From Saccharopolyspora soli (GTDB lineage: Bacteria; Actinomycetota; Actinomycetes; Mycobacteriales; Pseudonocardiaceae), in contig NZ_JALBWV010000041.1 in the NCBI RefSeq assembly GCF_022678645.1, forward strand, positions 17,440 through 81,439: a DNA stretch of 64,000 nucleotides, in the 5' to 3' direction. Position 1 is the first letter of the stretch, and the number at the start of each line of letters is the position of its first letter. The notes beneath the pieces were generated by a model. The model saw only the letters and a program-made list of their open reading frames with translations. It was not told the DNA's origin and searched no databases. Of the stretch, positions 42,001 to 50,468 are shown piece after piece. A program made the translations under genes and the position numbers.

Positions 42001-45000
42001 TTCAGCGGCGTGGAGATGACCGCCTGGTAGTCGGTCAGGAATTCGTTGATCCGGCGCTGGAACTGCACGTTCGCGTTGTCCAGGATCTCCTTGAAGACCT
42101 CCCGGCCCGCCCGGCCGAGCGGATTGATGTTGTCCGGCAGGTACTTCTGGATCAGCCGACCCAGCGTCTCGACCGCGTCCGGGTCCAGCCTGCCGCGTTC
42201 CACCAGCGATTCGGTGAGGGCGCGGATCTTCTGCGAATGCAGCAGTTTGGCGTTGCCCAGCATGCTGCGGGTGACGAACGCGACGCTGCCCGCCAGCGCG
42301 AGCGATCCGGCGAGTACCGGAGAAGCCGTCAGGCCCACCGCCGTGGCGCCCGCGACGCCGAGCGCCGCTCCGGTCATGCCCACCAGGTTCCGGCGGCGCA
42401 CCCGCTTCTGGACCTGGGCCAGTTCCCGGTCCCGGTCCTGCTGGCCGCGCTCGGTTTCCTCGACGGTGTCACGCACCAGGCCGACGAGATCGTCCTGACC
42501 GGCATCCCTGGTGTACATCGTGGCGACGATCGCTTCCAGGGTCAGCGGGTTGGTGGTGAGGCCGTCCGCTTCGGCCGCGACCCGCAGGTCCCGCGTGGTC
42601 CGCTCGGCGTGCTGCCGTTCCTGCTCCGCCAGCTGGTGGTTGCGGATGATGTCCTTGGCCAGGCCCGTGGCGGCCAGCCGTTCGCGCTTGGCGTGGTCGG
42701 AATCGACCACGTTGGTCGCGGCGATCAGGGACCGCATCTGCTGGTTGTTGCGCCAGTCGCCCGGCCCGACGGCGGTTTCCGGGTTCGGCACGAAGCCCTC
42801 GGCCAACAGCTGGTCGGCGCGCTGCCGGATCTGCTGGACGCGTTCCGCGGAGAACTCCGCGAAGAACCCCTCCCAAGCCGCGCGGTGCGCGGAGAAGTAC
42901 TCGTCGACGAAGTGCTGCTTGCCCGCCTGGATCGAGCCGTCCACCAGCCGGTCGAAGTTGTCGCGGGTGATTTTGCGGGCCAGGTCCTCGCCTCGGTCGG
43001 CGCTGAGCTCCCGGAGGATCGGCTCAAGCTCGTTGTAGGGCCGCGTGTAGTGCGCGCCCGGCTGCGGGTTGATGGTGTCGGAACCGTAGAGCAGCCGATC
43101 GCCGTGCACCCGCACCAGCTCGACGAACTCCTGCCGGACCGCGTCGTCGCGCAGGTACTGGCCGAGCGGGCTCCAGGAGAAGTCGAAGTTCAGCCCCGGC
43201 ACCAAGTCCAGCGCCCGGCGAACGAACTGGAGGTGCTGCACGGTCAGCGAGGTCCAGTTGCCGACCCCGAGGTGCGCCCAGACCAGCCGGTTCGTCGCCA
43301 GGTCGGGATTTTCTGCCAGCAGCGCCAACATCGGCACCAGGCCGCGCTCGTCCGGCGGGCCGGAGACCATCAGCCCGTTGGTGTTCAGCCGGGCCAGCCC
43401 GTTGTCGGAGTGCAGCAGCTGCATGGTGCCCAGCACCTGGTGGGCGCGCATCTTCTCCAGCAGGTACGGGTTGAACTTGCTCGGCGCGGTGCTGTTCAGG
43501 CTCTCCGCGGCGATCGACCTCCCGGCCGCGCGCAGCAGGTTCTTCAGCTCCACGACGTTGCCGACGAGGGTGTCGAAGAACTCCAACTGCTGCTCGGCTT
43601 GCGCTGCCGCCTGGTAGGGGCTGCCGTCCGCCGGGAACAGCCTGGCGAGTTCCGGACCGAGCCGCGCGCGTTCGAGTTCGCCGTCCTGCAACGCCTGCTT
43701 GACGGCCTTCGCCGCCTCGATGAGCTGGCCGAGGTGGGCGACCCACGCCGGGTTGTAGATGGTGTTGGTCTCCCGCCCGAGCAGCCGGTCCACGAGTTCC
43801 TTGCGCCCGGTCTCCTCGCCGTTGACGTAGGCGCCGTGCACCATCACCGAGCCGAGCTGGCTGCCCATCGAGCCGGGGATGTCCCAGCGGGTGCCGACGG
43901 AGCCGACGACGGCCCGTTCCTTGAGGTGGTCGGGCAGTTGGTCGTGCAGGTCGTACATCCAGGCGTCGACGTACTTGCCCTGCAGTTCCAGGAAGCCGGT
44001 GGTGCCTTCCAACAGGCCCATCCGCAGCACCGACAGGGTGCCGTAGTAGAAGGTGCCGCTGCCCGCCGCGAGGCCGAAGCCGCGTTCCCGGATACCGGAG
44101 ATCAGCACTCGACCTTCGGCGCCTCGATTTTCCAGGTCTTGCAACAACCTCGCCGGGTTGACGTAGCGCTCCAGGGCGTAGCCGAGCAGGTGCAGGTGGA
44201 TGTCGCTGGCGTAGCGGAAGCCCACGCGCGGCTTGCCGATCATCCCGGCGGTGTCCTCGGAGACGCCCAGCGCGCGCAGTTCGTCGACCAGGTTCGGGCT
44301 GGTCGGTTGCAGACCTTCGAAAGCGGTGCGGTTCGCCCGCGCCGCCGGAGCCAGCGATTCGCGGGCGGTCATCCGGCCCCAGGTCCGGGACATGAACCGG
44401 TCGATCTGGAGCAGCTTGTCCACCAGCGCGACCCGATGGGCGGCTGGCTGTTCGGCGCGGCCCGGACTGGTGACCTGCCCGGTGATCAGGGCGATCTCGG
44501 CTTGCGCGAGCCTGGTGCGGTTGCCGATCTCCTGGTGCGTCAAACCGGCATCGCTGGCCTTCTTGACGATCTCGCGCAGCTCCGTCACGTACCTGGCGTG
44601 CTCCTGGAGCCGTCGTTGCTCGGCGCGGCGCAACCCCTCGACGGCCTCATCCAGCCGCCCTTCCAGCTCCTTGACGGCACGGGCGGCCTGGTTCAGGGCT
44701 TGCACCGCGCTCTGCGGCCCGCGAGGCGCGGCTTGGAGCTGTCCGGATGCGATGAAGCGCACCGGCATGCGCAGCACGTGCGCGACGTTGCCGGGCCGCT
44801 GCGCGGCGAGTTCTCGGGCCAGCGCTGTCCGTTGCTCGGCGTACTCCTGCCGCAGGCTCTGCACGTACTGCCACTGAACGCGATACCCGGATTCGGCTTG
44901 CCGTCGCAGGGGTTCGTAGACGCGGACGACCTCGTGCAGGTCCCATCGCACGCCGACCATGCCGCGGATGCCCCGCTTGACGTCGCCGGGCAGGTCGTTC

Positions 45001-48000
45001 GGGTCGAGTGCCGGGGCTTCCGGTACAACGGCCGCCGCGAGTTCCGCTTCGGAGTCGGCGCGCAGCAGGTCCCGGTCGGCGTCGGCTTTCAGGAGGTCCA
45101 GCACCGGATCGGCGATGCGGGCCGCCTTGCGTTCGGACAGGCCGCTGTCCAGCGCGCGCTCGCGGGCTTCGGTGATCTCGGTCTGCGCGGTTTCGGCGAC
45201 GTTGGCCAGCCGCTGTTCGGCCCGCTCGACCGCGGCTGCCGAGCGGGCCTTGTGCGCCAGCAGCTTCTCGTAGTGCTGGGCGGCCATCGCGAGTACTTCG
45301 GTGGCGGGTGCTCGCAGGATTTCCGGTGGCAGGCTCGCCGGTTTGGGGACGAAGTCGGCTTCCACCGGGGCATCGGTGCCGCGCGTCAGGCCCGGTTCGA
45401 GGATCTTCGCGCGGACCTCGCCCCTGGGCAGTTCCAGCGCCTCCGCCAGGACGTCGACCAGGGAGTCGGTGTTCGGGTCCAGCCCGGCGAACTCCACGAC
45501 CCGGACGGCCAGCCACTTGACCCAGTTCGACCGGTCCGCGATCTTGCCCGCCAGGTCGGCGTCCACGGCACGGGCGGTGGCCAACTGTTGCCTGGCCCGG
45601 TGCACCGGTTGGTGGGAACTGCCCACGTCAGACTGGAAGGCGCGCGCAGCGGGAGACCGCGGCTCGGCCGGGAGCAGGCCGAACGCCCGGCGGCGGGGCG
45701 TGTTGTCCGCACTGCTATCGGGGGTATCAGGAGTCGCCGCGACAGCAGTGGTCTGCGGTGTCACGAGCTCCGCCACTCCGGCGGGTCGGCGTGCTCCGGC
45801 GAGGATTTCTTCGCGGTGGCGGGCGAGTTCGGGCTGCGGCGACTGGACGAGCTCTTGATCGATGCGGGCCGCGTGGCGGCGGGCGACCGAGGCTTCCGGC
45901 GTCTCCAGCCGCAGCACCACCGCGTTTCCGTTGCGCGGATCCCGCCAGGTGGTGACCAGGCCCGGATCGCCGGTCTGCCAGCCATCGGCGGTGCCGTCGC
46001 GCTCGAAACCCGAGTCGGTGAGTGCGCGCAGCAGGTCTTGCGCGTCGTCCGCGAACGTCTCCGTGTCCGGCATGCGCACCGAGTAACGCGCGTGCGCGTC
46101 GGTCGGCGCGAGTGGATCTAGCAGCAGCTTCACGCCGGGTACGGCGTTGACGATGGCCGCGTGCATCGGCTGGGTCGTCGCGTCGAGGGTGATGCCCAAC
46201 GACCGGTCCGCGATCTCGCCAAGTCCTGCGGTCAGGTCGTGCACCTCGGCGAGCGCCCGCCGCATCGTCGTGTCGGTCAGCAGCTTCTGCTGGCTCTCGC
46301 TGTCCGGAGTTTTGCCGGAGATCGTGACCTGCACCGGACTGACCTGCACCAACTGCCCGTCCCGGACGGCGAGTTCCGGGGGTGTGACCCGGTAGCGCCC
46401 GGCGGGCAGTTCGGCGTCGACCTGGAACGCGGCGTGCACGGTGGAGGTCGGGTAGTGCAGCCGCACCGCGTTGCCGTCCACCGCCGCCGCCAGCGGTGCT
46501 CGGCTGCCGGGCTCGCCCGCCGCGCTGGTCAGGCGGTCGAGGAACTTCCTGGCGTGCTGGCGAACCTCGTCGGTGTGCGCGGCCGTCTCCCCGGTGACCG
46601 GGAGTTCGCCTTCGACCGGCGACAGTGCGCGGGCCTGCTGGAGCGTGGCCGCGCTGAACAGCTGGTGCGGCCGGTCGGCTCGGCCCGGCACGCCGTGCTG
46701 CATCTCGCGCAGCCCGGCTTCGACCAGGTCGAACATCTGATCAGCGGTCGCCGCAGCGGAGACGCGCAGCTCACCCATGTCCACTTGGCGCAAGGCCGTG
46801 CCGTCGTTGCGCCAGGCCGGGGTGCGCACGTGGATCTGGCCGGGTCGGAGCTCCGGGTCGACGGTGACGTGCATCGCCACGTCGGTGCCGGATTCCGCGT
46901 AGTGCACCAGCAGCGGGCCGTCCAGCGGGCCCGTCAGCGCGACCGCGTCCGAGTCCTCGGACGGCGTCCGCGGAAAGGACCGGCGACGGGCGATCTCGTC
47001 GCGGAGGAACTGCTCGGCCTGGTCCGGGGCCGTCACGACGTTCGGCGTCACCTGCACGGTGCGGGCGAGCGCCTGCCAAACATCGCCTTCCCCCGTTGCC
47101 TCGCCCCGAACGTCAGCACGGCCGTGCGACGCGTCGAACCCGCTGGCCGAGACCACGGGAGTGGTGGCGAGCAGGTGCGCCACCGATTCGAGCAGCCGGT
47201 TCGCGCCGATGTCCAGCGCCTCGGTCACATTCGCGGTCGTGGTGGTGGAGATCAGGATGTCGGCGGGCGCGGTTTGGACGTATCCGCGCGAAGTCAACTC
47301 GAACTGCCCCGGCCGCACCTCGAAAGTTCCCGCGGGCAGGCCGTGGTCCAACTGCAGCCGTGCTTGCACGACCGCGCCGTCTGGCGCGGTCAGCGCGACG
47401 ACTCCGCTGTCCGGGTCGAAGACGGCGTGGCCAGCCCGCACCAACTCGGCGAGCTGGTTGGTCGCGCCCTGCCGCGCGATTTCCGGTGATTGGACGGGGT
47501 CGAGCAGTTCTTCCGGGGTTTCGAAGCGGACCGGTTGGGCCTGCGGGGCCGGGCCGACGTCCCGCAGGCCGGACTGCGCCGCAGGGGTTCCAGCGCTCGA
47601 ATCCGTGGCAGCTTCGGAGCTGGCCTGGTCAGCGCCGAGGTTGGCTACCTCGGCGCTGCTCGCTTCCGACTCGTCGGATTGGTCGCTCGACTGGTCCGAG
47701 TTCGGCTCGGAATCCGCACTATTCCCCGCTTCGGTCTGCTGGCCCGCAGCGGAGTCGTCCTCCTGCGAATCGGTATCAGCGGTGTCCGCTTCGGGTTGTC
47801 CGCCGTTGTCAGATCCGGGATCCGTTCGCTGACCGTCCGTTGTGGACTGTTCTGGACCGCTCGCCGTACCGCTTTCCGACCGCTCGCTGCCGGTCGTCCC
47901 CGACTCGGAAGCAGCGGAACCGGCTTCCCCGGTTTCGGTGGTTCCGCTCTCCAGGCTGTCATCCTCGGAGCGGCCGGTCTCCGACGCATCGTCGGCCGGT

Positions 48001-49859
48001 CCGCCGGTCGACGGATCGCTGGAGTCGTTATCGGCATTTCCGCCGGTCCCGCCCTCGGCGCCGTCGTCATCCGCTCCGGAGCTCGACGCGTCCGACCCGC
48101 TACCCGAACCACCTGAGCCGCCGCCCGATCCGGTTCCGCCACCGGAACCCGCGGCTGCATCGCCCGGCCGCGCCGCCGAACCACCCTGCCCCGCGTTGGA
48201 GCCAGACCCCGACGCCCCACCGGAACCGCCAGTTGCACCAGCCGAAGTCGCGGGAGCACTGCTGGTCGGAGCACCGGCGGAGCCCTGCAAAGTCGGTGCG
48301 GTCGTGTTCGGCGGGTCCGCGACGAAGTTGGACATGTGCGGGGTTTGGCCCGCCGCACCGGTCAGCTCCATCAGGTTGATCGACTCGCCGACCTCGGCGA
48401 AGCTGCGTTCGCCGATGCGCTGCTCCCACAGCCCGCCCATCGCGCCGCCCAACGCGGCCTGCCCGACCCCTTCCCAGGTGAGCCCTTCCGATCCGTAGAG
48501 GCGGGTGGGTTTGGCCGCGAGCCCCGCGAGCTGTTCGGGGTTCGTCACCGCGGTCGCGCCGACGACCGCGGCCACACCGCCGACCGCGCCGGTCGTGACG
48601 TAGCCGGTGAACTTGCTGGCCAGGCCCAGTGGCGCACCGCCGAGGCTGGCGCCGACGAACGCCCCGGCGGTGGACTGCGCGCTGTAGTGGTACCGACCGT
48701 CGGTCTCCGCCATGGTCTTGAACTGCGCGTACAGGTCGGAGCCGATGCCGAACTTCAGCGCGCTGGACAAGCCGTAGCCGACCATCCGCTGCCGCAGGAC
48801 GTTGCCGGTGGTCAGCTCACGGGTGCCGAGCCGGGTGGTCAATTGCCGGTCGACCGCACGGCGGACCGCGTTGTTCACCAACGCCTGCCGCTGCGCGCTC
48901 AGCACAGGTGCGGCTCCTAGCGCGGCTCGCCCGGAAAGTCGCTCGGCGAGCTGCCGTTCAACGGCCTGCCGCAATGCGCGGTCGCGCATGATCTCCCGCG
49001 CGGCTTGGCGCCCGGCCTGCCCGGTGGCGGCGGTGCGCGCGGCGTTCAACGCCATGTCGCGGATGATCCGGTCGGACTGCTGGCGCGCTGCCGACCGCGC
49101 CAACTGATTGCTCAACCCGCGACCGATCGTGGTCCCACCCAGCCGACTCGCCGCAGTCCTGGCAGCGCCGCCAGCGGCGGTTTGCCCCAACCTGCCCAGG
49201 GTTCGGCTGGTGAGCTGCGCGGCGACGGTTCCGGCCCGCACGCCCAACCGGCGCAGGGTCTGCTGGATGAAGATGACGCCGACCTTCTGCAACGCGAAGG
49301 TGATCGCTCGCCGGGTCGCGGCTTGGGCAACCGCGACCGCTGGCGGAATCCCCAACAGTGAAGCACCCCAGCTGAACGCGGCGGCTATCAACGCCCGCAC
49401 GACCTCGAAGCACAGCAACAACAAGCTCGCCTGGAAGGCGTTCTTCGTCAGCACGACGGCGTTGTTGAACTGGTAGGCGCCCTGTGCGTAAGAACCCGCA
49501 GTGGACACGTAGGCGTTGGTCGCCTGCATCAACTGCATGACGGCCAACTGCATGTTCGCCGCCGCCACACCGCCGTTCCAGACAGCGTCGAGCTGCGCGG
49601 CAGCAGCGGCAGCGTCCTTGGCGAAAGCAGCCGCCTGTTCGGCTTCTCGGACCCAAGCCGCGGCGAGTTCCGCCGACTTGGCCTCGTCCGCCTCCGGATA
49701 GTCGCCGACCAGCAGGCGGATGACCGAACTCAGCCGCGGGATCGGGATCGGCGCCATCAACCAGGTCCGCAACCACTCGTTGATCTCGTCGATGTACTTG
49801 TCGGCTTCCTCCCCGAAATCCACCACGCCCTGCGCGAAGTCGTCGAGGACACCACCCAC
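39093..49859 (-). CDS. Giant ESX-associated polymorphic toxin with internal amidohydrolase-like domain and PD-(D/E)XK-like tip
   Basis: About 3,588 residues. N-terminus: helical, WXG100/CpnT-like, with DAVWNGGVAAANMQ near residue 95. Hydrophobic stretch ~145-185; Ser/Glu/Gly/Thr-rich acidic linker ~520-760. Five related ~100-residue beta modules lie near 800, 970, 1100, 2930 and 3110. A long coiled-coil region ~1400-1820 is Arg/Glu-rich. Amidohydrolase-like barrel ~1875-2345 has DIHLHLLG, LLHSDNG, VWAHLGVGNW and LLYGSDTINP. Membrane segments lie near 2480-2540 and 2670-2830. The tip (~3235-3588) contains FLITEAKGP and RVQQGHPDY, a PD-(D/E)XK-like nuclease pattern. I start at GTG 49859 because GGAGG lies six bases upstream; the frame to 49946 crosses a 44-bp repeat. 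Activity is inferred from motifs. Confidence 0.85.
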   Translation of the reverse strand: MGGVLDDFAQGVVDFGEEADKYIDEINEWLRTWLMAPIPIPRLSSVIRLLVGDYPEADEAKSAELAAAWVREAEQAAAFAKDAAAAAAQLDAVWNGGVAAANMQLAVMQLMQATNAYVSTAGSYAQGAYQFNNAVVLTKNAFQASLLLLCFEVVRALIAAAFSWGASLLGIPPAVAVAQAATRRAITFALQKVGVIFIQQTLRRLGVRAGTVAAQLTSRTLGRLGQTAAGGAARTAASRLGGTTIGRGLSNQLARSAARQQSDRIIRDMALNAARTAATGQAGRQAAREIMRDRALRQAVERQLAERLSGRAALGAAPVLSAQRQALVNNAVRRAVDRQLTTRLGTRELTTGNVLRQRMVGYGLSSALKFGIGSDLYAQFKTMAETDGRYHYSAQSTAGAFVGASLGGAPLGLASKFTGYVTTGAVGGVAAVVGATAVTNPEQLAGLAAKPTRLYGSEGLTWEGVGQAALGGAMGGLWEQRIGERSFAEVGESINLMELTGAAGQTPHMSNFVADPPNTTAPTLQGSAGAPTSSAPATSAGATGGSGGASGSGSNAGQGGSAARPGDAAAGSGGGTGSGGGSGGSGSGSDASSSGADDDGAEGGTGGNADNDSSDPSTGGPADDASETGRSEDDSLESGTTETGEAGSAASESGTTGSERSESGTASGPEQSTTDGQRTDPGSDNGGQPEADTADTDSQEDDSAAGQQTEAGNSADSEPNSDQSSDQSDESEASSAEVANLGADQASSEAATDSSAGTPAAQSGLRDVGPAPQAQPVRFETPEELLDPVQSPEIARQGATNQLAELVRAGHAVFDPDSGVVALTAPDGAVVQARLQLDHGLPAGTFEVRPGQFELTSRGYVQTAPADILISTTTTANVTEALDIGANRLLESVAHLLATTPVVSASGFDASHGRADVRGEATGEGDVWQALARTVQVTPNVVTAPDQAEQFLRDEIARRRSFPRTPSEDSDAVALTGPLDGPLLVHYAESGTDVAMHVTVDPELRPGQIHVRTPAWRNDGTALRQVDMGELRVSAAATADQMFDLVEAGLREMQHGVPGRADRPHQLFSAATLQQARALSPVEGELPVTGETAAHTDEVRQHARKFLDRLTSAAGEPGSRAPLAAAVDGNAVRLHYPTSTVHAAFQVDAELPAGRYRVTPPELAVRDGQLVQVSPVQVTISGKTPDSESQQKLLTDTTMRRALAEVHDLTAGLGEIADRSLGITLDATTQPMHAAIVNAVPGVKLLLDPLAPTDAHARYSVRMPDTETFADDAQDLLRALTDSGFERDGTADGWQTGDPGLVTTWRDPRNGNAVVLRLETPEASVARRHAARIDQELVQSPQPELARHREEILAGARRPAGVAELVTPQTTAVAATPDTPDSSADNTPRRRAFGLLPAEPRSPAARAFQSDVGSSHQPVHRARQQLATARAVDADLAGKIADRSNWVKWLAVRVVEFAGLDPNTDSLVDVLAEALELPRGEVRAKILEPGLTRGTDAPVEADFVPKPASLPPEILRAPATEVLAMAAQHYEKLLAHKARSAAAVERAEQRLANVAETAQTEITEARERALDSGLSERKAARIADPVLDLLKADADRDLLRADSEAELAAAVVPEAPALDPNDLPGDVKRGIRGMVGVRWDLHEVVRVYEPLRRQAESGYRVQWQYVQSLRQEYAEQRTALARELAAQRPGNVAHVLRMPVRFIASGQLQAAPRGPQSAVQALNQAARAVKELEGRLDEAVEGLRRAEQRRLQEHARYVTELREIVKKASDAGLTHQEIGNRTRLAQAEIALITGQVTSPGRAEQPAAHRVALVDKLLQIDRFMSRTWGRMTARESLAPAARANRTAFEGLQPTSPNLVDELRALGVSEDTAGMIGKPRVGFRYASDIHLHLLGYALERYVNPARLLQDLENRGAEGRVLISGIRERGFGLAAGSGTFYYGTLSVLRMGLLEGTTGFLELQGKYVDAWMYDLHDQLPDHLKERAVVGSVGTRWDIPGSMGSQLGSVMVHGAYVNGEETGRKELVDRLLGRETNTIYNPAWVAHLGQLIEAAKAVKQALQDGELERARLGPELARLFPADGSPYQAAAQAEQQLEFFDTLVGNVVELKNLLRAAGRSIAAESLNSTAPSKFNPYLLEKMRAHQVLGTMQLLHSDNGLARLNTNGLMVSGPPDERGLVPMLALLAENPDLATNRLVWAHLGVGNWTSLTVQHLQFVRRALDLVPGLNFDFSWSPLGQYLRDDAVRQEFVELVRVHGDRLLYGSDTINPQPGAHYTRPYNELEPILRELSADRGEDLARKITRDNFDRLVDGSIQAGKQHFVDEYFSAHRAAWEGFFAEFSAERVQQIRQRADQLLAEGFVPNPETAVGPGDWRNNQQMRSLIAATNVVDSDHAKRERLAATGLAKDIIRNHQLAEQERQHAERTTRDLRVAAEADGLTTNPLTLEAIVATMYTRDAGQDDLVGLVRDTVEETERGQQDRDRELAQVQKRVRRRNLVGMTGAALGVAGATAVGLTASPVLAGSLALAGSVAFVTRSMLGNAKLLHSQKIRALTESLVERGRLDPDAVETLGRLIQKYLPDNINPLGRAGREVFKEILDNANVQFQRRINEFLTDYQAVISTPLNTASGETMEDRVQVAVMLFSRLTDYLNRDVYGGTGGAASKRLERAVAIGTPVTWLVNLASSLAQASTGTGWTLATGIAYTVVAAPFLAATLPGIWKQWDVGLHPKLRFLQNIVGWGGLTGANLVLLGQQLATGNVFGAVAATTLTAATAYLTKIGWTIETKQGRVGSKLGPQASYVANASLGGIGVMQLTAGTPLGPSGAAFGAALAASGPVIQNVRKAWHRVHQPARSVEYTSVDQLHRATTSMERPEPSAAPGNARSLEGNFRAALRDHRPELEQADLFGRFATYQAEEAHGPSRQPRAERFEVPATRPDLAGLREVVAGLGSDELAQVGVRGVQVDIGTRNDPRTVVAFTNGAMAEVHFGATASDEVEIRLPATRIGADGLPRAADPVVVEVPVHRGDVANQVLQALNRIAEHFGPSAPPAPNPPGPTGPSGDSGSSSAQVVAPQGDPVSPGATAQQPGRSEPVTLGSAKVVAEHEAASDVDVLASAERFFARAPVESAQRQEDGTWELRWENGLALRVQVQPGEAAEATLRIPSMRWVDNSWQQAEPVMIELPRGWPEQAVRDLVTSALLRKALHQLETAVNELGTPGDAQGAGPSQHEETGPKQDWRDVRGDVSGMSPREKLADGDYLRTHYYERTNQYGRREFVWKYSNKNYDQFGEKRLRVTSDKHGNPILPSDVAPPEPYVPKSVESNPFSADAQERIRNNVRRNMESHRRENDQRQLEIDNRENIGKDAVRAYDAYSDAAAEVKRAHGLPEEAKSKEVEQYVDPELVDNKKYYATIRTKLGEETGEAVAAEFSGDFIRANWGADADVEPIASTTGEPDSGSADAENVGRRSASGEFDQIREPVEDEFLITEAKGPRADYEASWDIDGDVRVQQGHPDYLRTILAKMRAGDQEELADRIEDAYDLDITDPRDLPRVRYIGVRAIVVTEDGATVIGYEATEFDLLPESHRTVLGPRRSDNPR

Positions 49860-49908
49860 CTGGAACCTCCGCTGCAGCTGAAATAGTGCGCGAGTTGGCT
49901 TGCTTCGC

Positions 49909-49952
49909 TCGTGAGTGGTAACGGTCGCTCTGACGACCGCTACCACTCACGA
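49909..49952. repeat. 44-bp palindromic repeat, copy 4
   Basis: TCGTGAGTGGTAACGGTCGC and the arm ending ACCACTCACGA enclose TCTG. It is 50 bp upstream of the toxin start and creates a false N-terminal extension of that frame. Here it lies between two genes on the same strand. Confidence 0.92.
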
Positions 49953-49975
49953 CCGGTGCGGCGCCTCAGCTGTGC

Positions 49976-50308
49976 TCATGCTTGGACGTTGCGGTGTTGG
50001 TTCTCGAAGAACTCGTCGACGTCGCCGTAGGCTGCGATTGCTGACTTGGCGTTCGTCGCTATCGTGTTCAGCTGCTCGCCGAGGTGCTCCCGGTTTTCGA
50101 AGACTTCCTCGTAGCCGAGGAAAGGCTGCTTTCCCTGTTGGCCCAACTTGTCGTTGCCGAAGGTCAGCGGATCGTTCATCAGCTGATCGACGGTACTTTT
50201 CCCATTCGCGGTCTGATCCTGGAACGACGCACCAACTGCGCCGACCCGACTGGCCATTCCGGACACCGCCGCCGGGCCACCGAGAATTTTCAGCGAATCC
50301 TCGCTCAT
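49976..50308 (-). CDS. EspC-like small ESX-secreted helical protein
   Basis: 110 residues of predicted helical hairpin without signal peptide. The order LKILGGPAAVSGMASRVGAVGASF, then YEEVFENREHLGEQLNTIATNAKSAIAAYGDVDEFF fits the EspC/DUF2580 type of ESX substrates, which pair with larger effectors. It has no WXG motif. It is immediately upstream of the giant toxin gene on the same strand, so it is probably its secretion partner or chaperone. The ATG at 50308 has GGAGAGGCGGAACT in front. Confidence 0.75.
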   Translation of the reverse strand: MSEDSLKILGGPAAVSGMASRVGAVGASFQDQTANGKSTVDQLMNDPLTFGNDKLGQQGKQPFLGYEEVFENREHLGEQLNTIATNAKSAIAAYGDVDEFFENQHRNVQA

Positions 50309-50316
50309 TACAGTTC

Positions 50317-50360
50317 CGCCTCTCCGCGATTCACTGTCCCGCCTCTCCGCGATTCACAGT
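50317..50360. repeat. Two tandem copies of a 22-bp sequence
   Basis: CCGCCTCTCCGCGATTCAC occurs at 50317 and again 22 bp later. On the minus strand the repeats carry GGAGAGGCGG, the likely ribosome-binding region of the EspC-like gene, and an extra GTGAATCGCGG start-like string. A recent small duplication is likely. Confidence 0.6.
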
Positions 50361-50420
50361 GGTGGTGGCGTCCAGCACGAATCTCCCGTCGCGTAGTTTC
50401 TTGTGGCTGGCTTGCGTCAC
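50331..50420 (-). CDS. Possible 29-residue ORF between YbaB-like and EspC-like genes
   Basis: A GTG at 50418-50420 with AGGGGAA upstream opens a frame of 29 codons (VTQASHKKLRDGRFVLDATTT...). It fills the gap between two co-directional genes, and its stop is in the tandem repeat. I do not recognise the peptide. It could be a translational-coupling leader or only chance. Confidence 0.3.
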   Translation of the reverse strand: MTQASHKKLRDGRFVLDATTTVNRGEAGQ

Positions 50421-50468
50421 GTTCCCCTGAGGTGCGGTTGAGGAGGACTGGAGTTGACACAGGACTAC

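Noticed and set aside
40920..46121. A plus-strand open frame of 1,733 codons opposite the giant toxin gene
   Set aside because: It is the antisense shadow of a very GC-rich gene. It lacks recognisable motifs, while the minus strand shows domain motifs throughout.
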